A stretch of 64,000 nucleotides of DNA from Nyssa sinensis. Taxonomy: Eukaryota; Streptophyta; Magnoliopsida; Cornales; Nyssaceae. The DNA is taken from contig CM018031.1 of NCBI GenBank assembly GCA_008638375.1, positions 64,264,688 to 64,328,687 on the forward strand, read 5' to 3'. This document shows positions 23,769-36,700 of this stretch, piece after piece. The notes beneath the pieces were generated by a model that saw only the letters and a program-made list of their open reading frames with translations, was not told the origin of the DNA and made no database searches. How positions within the stretch are numbered: position 1 is the first letter of the stretch; every line of letters begins with the position of its first letter. The translations under genes were made by a program, and so were the position numbers.

Positions 23769-26700
23769 TCATATGTCAAATTCACGGTTGTCAAAGAATT
23801 CCCATCCATCATCCACGAGTGCCTTGCGATCCTCACTGGCTTTCTCCTCTCCAGAGAAAAGCTGGTCATTAATAGAGGCGGTTGGGCTCGTAATCTTTGG
23901 GCTCTGGGATGAATCTGCTAGCTCAGGAACCTGATCAGGTGGCATGCTTTTCAAAGATGAGCTCGAAGAGGCTAAGATGAAGCTTGTCTGGCTGGAAGAA
24001 AGGGATTTGCTAAGTGGAACACGCTCATCAAACTTCTCTTTAAGCAACTTCACGTCCTGACAAATAACAGATATTTCTCCTCTGCACAAAAATAAATAAA
24101 CAGTTTATTTACTGAGGTTTTAACAAATTACATTTTCAGATAAAATCTTTCCAGGAATTCAACTAAAAACAGTGTGTGAACAGCCAACCGTAAAAAAAAA
24201 TTAAGCAACTCTAGGAGACTAGGACTAATAATATACAAGAGAGAGCAGAAACAAAAATTGCCAGAGCCTAAAATGTTGCTTCGAAAAATAGATATCAACC
24301 CTAATTTTAGAGGAAACCATCAACCAAAGGGTTTCATATGGCTTGATGTTTTAGTCACCAAGAATGGGCATGGTGCCACTACACGGAGACCTGCAGACCC
24401 AAACTAAATTTTCTTAGAGAAAGACAAAACTTAACTGCAACATATCGACAACACGGCCACGGTCCATGAGGAACTCCCGTAACTGCAAGATAACAAAAGG
24501 AGAAGATTCAAGTTGTGGACTTAAATAAGCTCTTTGCCATGGTGGTGATGCAACTTAATTATTGGTATTAACACGGTTCTATATGTAGAGACCGTTTCTA
24601 CCTTGGAATTCTCTTCTGCTTCGTGATTCAGTATCTTTGACTCTTCAACCACCTTCTCCATCATAAGTTCTTGCTCAGCAAGTGCATTTCGTGCAGATTT
24701 TTCCTTTTCTAACCTTTCCTGCTCTGCCACTTTCCTTTCTTCTTCTGCTGCAGCTAATCGTTCCTCGAGTGTTTGATGCATCTGCAGGAAAAATGAGATA
24801 CTGTAGCTACAAAAACTCTCTACATAATTCTCTCCTTAAGAGGGGAGAAAGGGATTTTTTTTTTTTTTTTGGGGGGGGGGGGGGAGGGGGGGGTTCAGAC
24901 AACATTAATAAATTGCTTGGATGTAAGACTAAAGTCTCAAAAGATAAATAAATCATCCCCCCCCCCCCCCCGGGGGGCGAAAAACAAAAAAAAAGCGCAG
25001 CAAAGCAGAAGAAAATATTTCAAAATTCAGAAAGTCTGCTCATCGATCCAACAAGAAAGGGCAGGCACAATAATATATGTTACATAGCCCTTGAACCATA
25101 AAATAAACTCCCCAACTGCATGTAATGAAGTTTATAAAAAACAATCAAAATTGACGGACGGACTGAAGGAAGCACTGAGCACCAAATATTAACGAATCTC
25201 TCCATCTTGAAGGGAGTTACAGCTAAAAGTAACTCTAAATAATCATGATCACACCAATTCAATTCTGTTAAGAAAAAAAAAAGACCAGGAGAACTAATTA
25301 CTTTTGTTGGGGTGTGTGCATGAAAACAAATGATCATGATCACACCAATTCAATTCTGTTAAGAAAAGAAAAAGACTAGGAGAACTAATTACTTTTGTTG
25401 GGGTGTGTGCATGAAAACAGACTTAGTTGTCATAATAAACTACAAAATAACGCTACAAAAAAATTCTTCCACTAAAGAAAACCCTCGAGAAAAAGAACAT
25501 GCAGCAACTGATGAGTACCATATCATTGACAGCATAGTTAGTAAATAGTAGTATTACTCAACAAAAAAAGTCAATAGTTGTATTACACACAAATAACACT
25601 ACATGCACATGCATGCAGATTTTTTTAACTTTTTTTTTTTAAAGGTTGTGCTCATTTACCATATAAATCCACAACCTAATGGAAAATACCCGTTCTTTTA
25701 CTTTGAACCATATAATACATGATATAAACTTTCAACATAATATATATATATATATATATATTTATCAGTTTCAACATTTATGTATATATATTTAGTGAGA
25801 AAAACTCTGTTACATAAAAATTTCAAAAAGATGCCTGCTACCCTCATCTTATCTGAATAAATTATCAATTCAGTGAGAAGTGTGTAACTCCCTCACTCGT
25901 AATCACCAACAGAATTGGTAGTTATATTGAACATGAAACACAATTAGCATCATCTCTAGTATTTTCGCTTTAGGTTTTACAAAATTTTGAAATGAATTGA
26001 TTTAGTTAGATGATCTCTGGTAGTTATATATTATAACTAGTCTCATCTCTGGTAGTTATAATGTTATATAGAGAGCATGCTTTGCTAAAACTATATATTA
26101 ATTTTTGAAATAAAGAACTGGAGGTCAATAACTTATGAAGTACGAACATTCTTTTTTGCCTCACGTATCTGTGTCGGACACGCAAAAAATGAGTGTCTAA
26201 TTTTTCTAAATTTCATACATGTTTCGGAAATGTTAGGGACACTTTTTAGAATTTTTTTTTTTTTTTGGGAATTTTTTATTGATTTTTTTTTACTCGTTTC
26301 TCCTCCTCTCCACCTTTTCTTTTTTCACACACACAAATATATACAGTAATTAACAAATTTGTTTTGAAATTCGAATCATGAATGTTGATTATTAAATGAA
26401 ATTCTTAAATTTTAATTTAATGACTTTTCTTATTTTGATATATTAATAATATTTACGCAATTTATGTATTTTTATGTCAATTTTGATTGAAATAATATTA
26501 AAATTTTATTATATAATCATACAAAAAATATAATATATAATATATATATATATATATTCAACGTATTATCAACGTATCCGTGTCCTACTTTTTAAAAAAA
26601 TGTTATGTCCGCGTGTCCGTGTCATGTCGTATCCGGGCTTCTTAATCAATAACAAACAATCCCTTTTGTGAAAAAAATCTTACCAGAATGCACTCAAAAA

Positions 26701-29442
26701 AAAATATTTAATTGTTCATTCACCCCTTTCATTTAGTTGACTGTTAACAACATGTCATAACAAAATACCTAAAGTAACATAGAAGTAAAAATCACTTTAT
26801 AAATTCTACCCTATTTATTATTCCCATTTTTTGACAACAATCGTATTATAACCTGTGCATGTATTCTTTTAATTGCACTTCTAAGGAAAAAATCATAATA
26901 GACATAGCATACCATATTTTACTATGGGTGCCAAAAATCTATGGCAACAGAGACTGGGAGAACGAATAAGCCAGTTTCCATTGCACACATTCAACTACAA
27001 ATGACACAGTTTTAAGTCAACTTGTATTACCAGAACCTAGCTAACTTATTATTTTGGTGCAACATGTAATACCAAATATGAAACCTTATACTAACATGTG
27101 CAACACATTACTATATGAGCGTCTCTAAATTGAGTTTAAGAACGTTGGGCAAGAGAATATGATGAATAAAATGTAAAACAACACCTCATCGAGAATTCCA
27201 AGAGCTTTGTCCCTTTCATCTGACAAGCAAAGCAGGCGAGATTGAAGCTCCCTCACTTCAGTACCTAGGATGGCCTTCTCTCCGTATACCTCTCCCGCAT
27301 GCTGTGACGAAGAAAAAGAAAATAGACCCAGTTCTTATTCTGATTAGTTAATGAACATTGAAATTCTCAATATCATTGGGCCAAAGATTTTATTGCAATT
27401 AACAAGTGTCAGAAAGTGAAGAACCATGTCATTTGCTTCCCTTGCATGTCGCAGCATCTGTTTGATGTCATCCGCCCTAGACAGGATGTCCAAGCCACCC
27501 CTAGCAGCTTCCTCATTGGCCTGTTCTGCAGCTTTTTCTTGAAGTTCCACTTCTCTCATCAAGCTGATAACTGATTCCATGGCTGAAAACAAGGTTTTCT
27601 GCACCATTTTTCAATTACTAGAATTCAAAACTAGCCATTCAAAAAAATAACAATTTGACCCCTCCCCTCTCTTTCCTCACTGTGCAACATGTATGCTTGT
27701 GTGTGTTCTATAATAAATAGTGGAATTGACATAAGGTCTGGGATGGACAGCAGTACATCTAAAAACACCCCGCTTCAAACTGACCATCAATGTTAGGATT
27801 TAATCTTGAACCTGAGTACTGAACCAATTAACATGAGTCCTCCCAAGCCTCACAACAGTGACCAAATTGATCAAAAAAATTAAAAAAATCAAAGATATTA
27901 ATACGCTTTACATTTTACAATTATCTTCCTTTCTAACAGAAATGTGATCGAGCCACTACCAACCCCCGCCCCCCCCCCAAAAAAAAAAGACTTTATAAAT
28001 AAGGTAATAATCAAATAAAAATAGTATTTAACCATGTACTAATTCAAACATTCATAAGTCACCATTTCCAACACAAAAAGAAAAATAACACGATGGCAAA
28101 TAGTTGCAAGAAAAATTTCTTACAAAAGAAAAGTCTGGACATTGTTGCCAGACAAGGCAAAGAAAAAAAAAAAAGATGCTAATAAAATTCATATACTACT
28201 CAGCATGAGAAAACTTCCAACAACAAAAATAATTGGTACATGAAAGAACCCTCGCAGGAAGAATCCAGAAATACATATGCAAATACAATTAAAAAAAAAA
28301 GCTTATTCTATGCATATGTGATTGTGTTTCCAAATGTTCAGACTATTTCTTTTAAGTCAAGTACTACAAATCATAGTAACAGTCTCTAGAGGAGTGGATG
28401 ACGTGCAGCCAATTGGTTCACAACCAGTGAGGACAAATGCCAATTTTATATGCCTATAGACCTGGACTATTACAAGTTCATATTGGTAATGCTCCAAGTT
28501 AAATAAATAATAAAGAAATAGAAAACCTAGCAGAGTTTGATGCTACACAAATAGTACCTTGTTACTTCTTGCATCTTCAATAATATCCTCAAGAAGATCA
28601 ATTCTACAAATTTGGCCAGATCGGGTAACAATGGCATTTGAAGTTGACTCATCCTCAAAGTGAACCATTTCACATATAGATGTTTCTTTCTCAGGAGCAG
28701 CATCGAAAGAACCACTTTGTTTCAGTTTCTCACAATCAGAAATTAGCGTGTCAGGCACCAATACTAACTGAAGGCTGCTTTCTGGGGCATTTGGTGTGTG
28801 TTCTTGAACACTTGATGAAGCCAGCTGAACCGCAGAATTCTCAACCTCCAACAGAATGCCATCTAAATATGATTGTTCTTGGTGGCTACCTCCATGAATA
28901 GCTGTATTAGAATCACAAGCAGCAAGTTTGTCAAAATCTTTCCATGTGGCACACACATTACTCTTTATGCTTCCACTAATTCCACTATCCCCATGTTTGG
29001 AAGTGGTCGCTGTAACATGTGAACTCTGATCAGACCCAAGACTTGCACTGCTTTCTTGGTACTTCACTATTGAAATGATTTCTTCACCTTCAGTGTCTCC
29101 ACGTACTTGATTATGATCAACATTTTCATCATTTTCATGTATCAAAGTGGTTGATGAAACATGGTAGGTCATATTGGGCTCGACTTTGACACTGCTTTCT
29201 TCACGCTTTCCTAATGATATGAATTCCTCATTTCCGTTAGATCCACATACTTGATCATGAACACCATTTGCATCAAAGTACGAAGATCCAATTAGTGCCT
29301 CGTCCAAGCATGTTGAACCCGCAAGTAGAGAACCATCAGAATGAGCACTGTTATTGGCACCTTCCACGGCTATTAAATTCAACAAGTCAGGCCAACCATG
29401 TCATTTATGAAGGCTAACATGCCACAAAAACATACATAATAC

Positions 29443-29473
<31 letters not shown>

Positions 29474-31062
29474 AAAAAAACAAAGGTGGGATTTAATTCT
29501 ATGACAAATGTAACAGATACAAATTCCAAAAGAGAATATCAAACTGATCAATCAACTGAACTACACATTCTTCCAGAAGAGGTTAGAAATCTGATAATTT
29601 AACTGAACTTGGAAATTTGGATTAAAAACTAGACTAGAATTTCAACTAAGACAACTACTTTTTTTTTTTTTTTTTTGAGAAGCCAATATAACAGACGCAT
29701 TACCTCCTGACTCATCTGGCAAAACCTCAGTCTCATTAGAAGAACTAGGAGCCATGGATTGCTTGGAAAGATATGGGACAACCTCCACAAGAACAGCCTC
29801 CACGGCTGCATCAGCATCCTTGGAGTGCTCAATAGCAACAGCCCTCAGTATGCGAGCATCAACCTGTTCAAAACAACAATATAAAAAGTGGCTTTAGTAG
29901 ATAATGAACATTTTTTCCTTGGGAGAGGAAACGAAGAGGAACCCCTGCGGCACCGATTTTCGTCTGGGCGAGTACCTCTCCGGGCCTTGTAACACCCTAC
30001 TAGCCACACAAGCTAGTAAGACGTGAGACTTACATCTCAACTAGATGGCCCTTGAGTGGGAGTTGAACCTTGGACCTTCAATTTCTCAACTCATCCAACC
30101 CCAAGGATTTTAGTAGATGATGAAGTAATGAACTTACAATAAAAAAAATCAAAATCAAGAAGAAATCTATTTTTTTATATATATATTTTTGGTTTAATCA
30201 ACAGGTATGCAATGAGAAAAATGGTACCAAGTATCATTTTCACAACCTCATTAGTTCTTAAAAGTTAGTAATGATCAAAATGATTGTTACTTAACAAAAA
30301 AAAAAATGATCAAAAGGATTGTTAAATGATTTAATTAATCTCATTTACTATTATTTTCTTGAATGTTTCAATTCAATTACCACTTTATTTATGTTAAATT
30401 TAGTGGGAAGAAAATTCATAATTATTAGCACATTATACATACAAAAGGGTCCTTAATGTTATGTTTGGTTTGGATTATTTTGGCTGATTTATTCAGTAAA
30501 AGTGATTAAATCAATTTTTGTTTTAAAAATTTTGGTTTGGTTAACCGAGAAAAGTGATTATTTTATAATTGATTATATAAAAAATTAATTAAAACATAAT
30601 CATGTTTCTTATTGATTAAACAACTTCATTCTTATACAGATAATGATTCAAAATTCAAACAAAAAATTTTTTTTTTCTTATGGTAATAATTTATTTAATA
30701 ATCAAAATCAGTTTAAAAAATCTAAATGATTTTTCTTTTGGTTGAAAGAAGAAAGTACGATATGTGTAGCTAGCTTTATGCCTAAGGCTTTGATTTTTGT
30801 CACTAGGTGCTTTGTTTATACAACATATTTAACAAGAAAAGAAGCGTCCTTAAATATACTACCCGTGAATCTATATTTACCCACGGCCAACGGCATATAC
30901 TTACACAAATAAAACAGATAAACGAAAATTATCTTAAAGAAAGAATAAAAAGACAGCAAGTTGAAGTAAGTAATTGAGGAACCAGTATCGTAAAGTGGGA
31001 TAAGACTCGTATACCTGTGGAAAAACCTCCTGCAACACCCGATAAACTGAATTGAAACCCAT
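23769..31062 (-). CDS. CUE-domain (ubiquitin-binding) coiled-coil protein, eight coding exons
   Basis: Minus-strand exons: 31062-31015, 29863-29704, 29369-28558, 27598-27425, 27301-27185, 24781-24602, 24482-24436, 24081-23769. Splice sites are GT-AG and all phases agree; total 617 codons with TGA, 616 residues. Residues 1-50 (FNSVYRVLQEVFPQVDARIL ... AAVEAVLVEVVPYLS) form a CUE-type three-helix ubiquitin-binding fold; plants annotate such proteins as ubiquitin-system CUE components. Residues about 70-340 are acidic and Ser-rich with a repeat of about 48 residues. Residues about 340-530 are coiled coil (LEERLAAAEEERKVAEQERLEKEK). The tail ends DDGWEFFDN, a short acidic-aromatic motif. The ATG lies 14 bases inside an exon that begins after an acceptor at 31077, so an untranslated first exon is expected upstream. 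Cell role not established here. Confidence 0.88.
24855..24977. repeat. T16-G14 and C15-G6 homopolymer blocks in a CUE-gene intron
   Basis: T-run 24855-24870 passes directly into a G-run 24871-24884 (then a broken G-run to 24893). A C-run 24957-24971 passes into a G-run 24972-24977. Run lengths may be unreliable in the assembly. Confidence 0.7.
25244..25425. repeat. 91-bp tandem duplication in a CUE-gene intron
   Basis: The block starting 'catgatcacaccaattcaat' at 25244 is repeated from 25335 with very few differences, ending 'gggtgtgtgcatgaaaaca' in both copies. Near identity suggests a recent duplication. Confidence 0.92.
26150..26645. repeat. Probable non-autonomous element with GTGTCCG-rich ends
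   Basis: The left end carries 'cacgtatctgtgtcggacacg' and the right end 'gtgtccgtgtcatgtcgtatccgggcttc', around an AT-rich core that includes (TA)n. GC-rich ends of this wording recur widely in plant introns. Class and boundaries are uncertain. Confidence 0.4.
29444..29480. repeat. C20-A17 tract in a CUE-gene intron
   Basis: C-run 29444-29463 runs straight into A-run 29464-29480, close to the exon starting at 29369. One of several tracts of the same kind in the window. Confidence 0.8.
29915..30115 (-). repeat. SINE-like element, minus orientation, in CUE-gene intron 1
   Basis: The minus strand reads an A-box-like 'ggttggatgagttgag' and about 30 bases later a B-box GGTTCAACTCC. A GC-rich body follows (ctagtagggtgttac, gcccggagaggtac) and then an A-rich tail. 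This order is that of tRNA-related plant SINEs. Confidence 0.6.
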
Positions 31063-31671
31063 CTCAGCTATTAAATCTGTATAAAACAAGCAAAAACAAT
31101 CAATTTATAATAATATCACAACAATAAATGAATAACTCTATAAACATAGACACGTGAATAAATACAACTTATATCAAAGAAATAAGTAAACAAGGAACGT
31201 ATATTAATAAAATTGGGGGAAAGAACGCACGCGCACACCCAAGATGCTCAATGCCATAAAATTCAAAATCTTTCAATCAAACCTTGAAAATACTAAATCC
31301 CTAAATCTCCATTTCGTCGCAAAGAAAACGAAGTAATATCAAAAGAACGAAAAAGAAAATAAAATCTTGAAAATTCTACCGTTATAAACAAAGATAATTG
31401 GTCGAAGTTGCTGTTTCTTGAGTCAGAATCGAAAAAGAAAATTTACTTTTAAAAAAAAAAGGAAATGGGAAAAATTCTGGAGATTCAAACTACCTTTTCT
31501 CAGAAAACATACAGAGAGTCAATATGGAAATCAATCAAGATCAATGTTTAATGTAAGAGAGAGAAACACAAACCCTAGAAATGATCAAGGTGTTGGGCTT
31601 GAGACGAGTAGTGATCCGACGGACGCTCGCTTTATGTTCTCAGTTCTCGTCTTACGAGAGAGAGAGAGAGA

Positions 31672-31705
<34 letters not shown>
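31063..31705 (-). other. Leader and promoter of the CUE-domain gene
   Basis: An acceptor ATACAG (31077-31082 side) precedes the first coding exon, so at least one untranslated exon lies upstream, probably about 31500-31650. A (GA)n(TA)n compound microsatellite at about 31658-31705 sits where the core promoter would be; on the minus strand it reads TA-repeat followed by CT-repeat. Start site not determined. Confidence 0.45.
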
Positions 31706-32154
31706 CGTATTTTGTATTTTATACGTTGGTCTCGTGACAGAAGTCGGCGTTAAGAATTGAGGGGAAACCCGCGCAGCTAAGAAATTGGGTATTCGTGTCA
31801 ATATAAAGTCATACAGGGGTATTTTAGTCTAATTAAATGGAGCTTGTTTGCTTAGGGCTTGGAGAAAAAGTTAAAAAGTCTCAAGCTTCCCAATCGGGCC
31901 CAGATTTGGGTTCGTGTGGGGCAAATTGCATGGTGGAGGGTTAAGCCGTGGCTTTGAGTATTGAACGTTGGATGTACAACCCAACGCAACATTACCTTTG
32001 GATTATTTGTGATAGAAAACATTCAATGATTTTGTATCATTGGTCTCAACAATTTAAATGGTATCAGTACCAACAAACTAAACTAAAGAATCATTAAATA
32101 ATTATTATGTTTGTAATAAAAGTACAATTTCAAATAAACTAAACTAAGAATTAT

Positions 32155-32520
32155 GGGTTAAATCCTAAAATAGAGTTAAAAAAAAACTTATTTTTTAATT
32201 TGTCGTTATTTTTAACTTATTTACGAGATTAGAATTGTTTGTAAAATTATTTTTTTAAAAAATATTTTTTATTAAGAAATTACTTTTTAAAAATACGTTT
32301 CTGAAAATCGTCTTTTAGAAAGATGATTTCAAATATATATATTTTTTAAATCACTTTTCAGAAAGATGCTTTTAATTTTTTTTTTTATTAAAAAATTGTC
32401 TTTCAAAAAGTTATTTTTGAAAGTGTTTTTTAAAAGACGATTTCATATATATATTTTTTAAATCGTCTTTCAAAAATACGATTTCACAGATGACCCAAAT
32501 TTGCTAAATAAGTTTACTAT
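32155..32520. repeat. Dispersed 'cagaaagatgatttcaaata' repeat, copy 1
   Basis: Shares with 53640-53960 the run: no-T start (gttatttttaa.ttatttacgagatta), 'tattaagaaat', 'agaaagatgatttcaaat', 'tttcagaaagat', and a final 'gatttca...gacc.aatttg.taaa.aagttta.t.taaccttattcttgaaaaaa'. Internal units of about 60-70 bases are themselves repeated and partly inverted (gaaatcatctttc / gaaagatgatttc). Confidence 0.7.
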
Positions 32521-33044
32521 AACCTTATTCTTTATAACCTTATTCTTGAAAAAAAAACCAAAAAATTTCTATTTAAAAAAAAATCTAAAATTTATTAAAT
32601 AATTATTCTGTTTGTAATAAAAGTACAATCTCAAACTAAACTAAGAATCATTAAATAATTATTCTGTTTGTAATAAAAGTACAACCCCATTCAGTGGGTC
32701 CTTTTGAACTATTTATGAACCACTAGTGACAACTATCAAGAATTAAAATGGATTGGATTAGGAATGTACTTTCTTCTCAAATACACAATTGGATCTCTCC
32801 CACCTATCTGGATGAGAAGTTTTTGTGTGGTTTGAATCCATCCATCATGTCCACCAACCATTCTCTACAAATGTGTCTTTTATCTTCTTAAATTTTGATA
32901 ATCTATTCAAATAATCACATGTAACTGCTTGATTTATAGACTCATTTCATACAAAAATTTATCTTATTTAAATAAGTTTTTAAAAGTGTTTTTTATTAAA
33001 AAAAAAAAAAAGGATTTAACAAACTATTTCAATATTTTTTTTAA

Positions 33045-33500
33045 TATGGGTAAATTACTTATGAGATTTTCAAACTATACATACTTTCTTTATTTTTTCT
33101 GGCAAACTACAGTGACCTCCCTATTCAGTCCAATTTATTTTTAAAAATGACAAAAATTGCATCTCTCAAAATTTTTTTGTATTTTTTTTTTTAAATTTTG
33201 ACTATTTTTCTAACTTTTATTAAATAATTTTTTCATTTTATATGAAATTAAAATTTAAATAAATAATTTATATTTTTTAGTTCAAAGAATATTCTAATTA
33301 ATATTTATTTGAAAATAAAAAAATAATTAAAAAAATTGGTCAAATTTTTTAAACAATATAAAAAGAAAACATAAAAAGGGAAATATTATCATTTAAAAAA
33401 ATAGACTTGAAAAAAGATCGGTGTAATTTTAAAAACTATAAAAAATTATCAGGTATAATTATTAGAAATCTCATAGAATATCTGTATAATTTACTCAAAA
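33045..33500. mobile_element. MITE-like element with 'gggtaaattac' inverted ends
   Basis: Left end 'gggtaaattacttatgagatt' and right end 'aatctcatagaatatctgta' plus 'taatttactc' are imperfect inverted repeats. The interior has the 'acagtgacctccctattcag' wording of the family seen at 15252, 40225 and 54355. Confidence 0.5.
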
Positions 33501-33785
33501 AAATAAAATATCTGAACCAATTTTCTTTAAAATAATAATTTTTTAAAAGTTTGTGCTTTAAATAAAAATAAAAATGCATCCAAACGAATTTAGAATAAGG
33601 TTGAATTAAATCGCACCTTCCAATTGAAAGTAGTACTTTCCATGGGGAAGGGAAAAAGAAAATGTTGAGAAAGCTAGATGTTGACCATGAGGAAAATTAC
33701 TCCAGTGAATTTGAATTAAATTTCATGATATTCGTTTATTTTTATCCTAAATCAACCATAAAAAAATTGCTTAGTATGAATGGTT

Positions 33786-36700
33786 ATCAAAATTTTTCCT
33801 GTATTGGATAAGAGTTCTGGAGTATTAGTCGATCGGTCCGACCAGTTATCAGAGTTATCCCGGACCCGTTCCCGAGCGACTCAGAAACCGAAAACAGGCT
33901 CAAAACAAAAACCAACGGCATAAACCCCCCCAAAACTCTAGCTTCACACTTCGCACTTCTCAACGGCCAGCAATTCAAGTCGTCTCTTGCTTCCGTTAAT
34001 CAATCCCAATCGGTCACTCGAAGGCGTCACTCCTTCTCAGGTATGTTCTTCAACACCCACACCATATGTTCCCTCTCGAACAGTCAGTTTAATCGCAAGA
34101 CTTAAATTGTTTGGCGCAAAAACAGCGAATTAGGCGAAGCCATTGAAAAGGATAAACAATGGAGGCGTCATAGAGGTCCTAAACGAACCAGGTCAAGTTA
34201 TCTCTATTCGATAATTAGAGAAACGCCGCTAAAGGACGCTCTTGCAATCAAAGTCAAGACCTTCCTTGCCCAAAACCCCGCCTACCTACGCGGATCGGAT
34301 TAAACTCAAATCCGAACCCGTCCCTTTTGTTCGCCATTGCTATCGGCTGCAGCATTCTTTAGAAGAAGAGAGAAAGATTAATCTTGAAAATGAGCCATTA
34401 ATTGTTGCAAAAAATGTGTAAATTGTTAATGATGTCAAAGGATAAAGGGGTTTTAGTAATGATAAATTGGTACACGTGAAGAAAGAATTGTTACCATAAT
34501 ATTTTAGGTTGGTTGTTATGGAGAGGGAAATCGTTTTTAGAATAGGTTTCAGAGCCTAAGTTGGCAAAATCGACGGACTGAAGAGTTGAGGTTGACAGGG
34601 ATATGGATTTGGCCATCATTCAGTGTTAAACTTCCACCAGGGTTTTTTATTAGGAAGAGAATGAGGGAATGGATGCGGCTATTTTAATTCACTCTACGAT
34701 GATGCATCACATTTGGATCAAGCATCACTAGAAATGGAGGAGAGGACAGTTGGGGCTCTTCGTAAGTTGCTTTTGCTTTTGATTTTTATGAGGACACCAG
34801 TGCCTATTTTGGGCAAGTCTAGACTGTCTAGTGAAGAGTATAGATTTTCAAATACTTTTCAAGTGGGTTCACAAGGCAATCTGGGAGATTTTATATGTCA
34901 TTGAAAGGCGGAATTAAGACTGTAACACTGAGGAAAACATACAAGGATGATGTATTGATTGATTGATCTAGATCCGCTGATTGAGATCAAAGACAAATTT
35001 GTTGAGTCAGTGGCTGAGGGACACCGGCAAAGGACGGAGCAGTTGAGGTTGCAAAGAGAATTAATCTATGAAATTGTAAAAATTGCAGTCAAGGATTAGA
35101 ACCAGGACTAGTTGATGGATGAGATTGATCTGCGACTCCTATGTTGAAATTTATACATCAGGGAGAATGTAGCATGCCGCCATTGGGTAGATATTTTCAC
35201 ATGGTCATTTTGTTATTATGGAGTGTCCCATAAAAGGCAACGAGGTTGCTTCAGTCACTACAGTGTTTAAAAATGCAGTGGAAATGCTTTGCAGATAATC
35301 TTCCAATGAGATTTTTACCCCCTTTGCCCCCTGACTTGGTGCATCATTTTCATGGTTGGCCAGCAGTGCAAGTTTCACTTTTCTAGAAAGTTGTATTTAG
35401 GAATTTGCCAAGATCCTATCTATGTAGCAAAGTTGTTCAGCAAATCTGAGCCTAGGGGAATGCTCTTTATGTCTGGAAAATATATATTCTAAAAGGTAAT
35501 GGATGGTGAAAATCCACACAATGGGATTATCAATGAATGACAAGATGCTGGTGAGAAAAAATAGATATGAACTATTCTTTTTATTTTTTTTTTTGAAAAA
35601 AGTTCAATACAAATGGAATTTTTTGGTGAATCAGTATCTACTTGGTCTCATGGTAATGAATGTCATAATGGTATCCTTATGCAAAGTAAATAATTGGGCT
35701 TGACTTTAAAGCTGTGGTTAGTTGATTGTGAAAAAGGTATATGACAAAATATAGTTATCCGAAGTCCTTGGGCTGTTGAATACAATCCAACCACACCAGA
35801 ATCGATGTACAAAGTTTTGGCTCTTTGATGAGCTCTTTGAGAGTACAGGTATAGGTATAGGCTACTATTCGAAGAATTTAGGTCTGAGTTTGCTTTATAA
35901 CTTTGTGGAAAAAAAAGTGAAATTATTCAGCACCAAATTAGTAAAGTCCTTTTTCTTTTGCTGGGCCTCTAATTATAACTTCCCGAAACATCATAAAGGA
36001 TCCTTGTAGATATATTGGAAGAAAGGATTTTTGGAGTTTAATAAATAACTGACAGGGGAGTTCAATCCTTGTCCTTGCATGATTTAAAGACAATTGAAAG
36101 CATTTTCAGTGGTTTGTTGTTGTGTTCCCGTTAAATTTTGTATCTCCATTGCTGAATCAAATTTATGATTTCAAATTTCAACAACCATATGGTTTAGTCT
36201 TCCCACATGCTTTATGTCTATCTTTACTACTACAGTTTACATAGGCAAGAGATTGGAAAAGATTCAAAGGGACTTCCTTTGGATGGGATGACTAGTGAGT
36301 TCAAGTATCATCTTGTGGACTAGAATACAGAGTGTTCGCCTATCAAAAGGGGGTGGGGTATAGAAGGTTTAGATAGTTCAACCAGGCACTTTTATGCAAA
36401 TGGTTGTGACACTATGCTTGTGAAGCTTATTGTTTATAAAAGAAAGTGGTTGAGGGGAAATTTGGGGGTGATTGAGGGAATTGGATTTTAAATCTTTCTA
36501 GGAACTCCTATGGATTGGGGGAATTGGACTTTAAATCTTTCTAGGAACTCCCCTGTACTTCTTCACGCCCCAGAGTCATTAATTACTAATTAGTCAACCC
36601 TTTCGGACGAAAAACCTTGTTCAAGCTAGTAAATTCAACTTAGATTCTTTTAAATGCTTTCCTAATGAACAGGTGGTGGATTCATAGTATTAATAAATTT

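Larger units (their letters stand above)
31706..33785. other. AT-rich intergenic spacer with two dispersed repeats
   Basis: Contains direct repeats of a 'ctaagaatcattaaataatt' type phrase (about 32085, 32590, 32640), the repeat at 32155-32520 that recurs at 53640-53960, and the MITE-like element at 33045-33500. No gene recognised. Confidence 0.5.
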
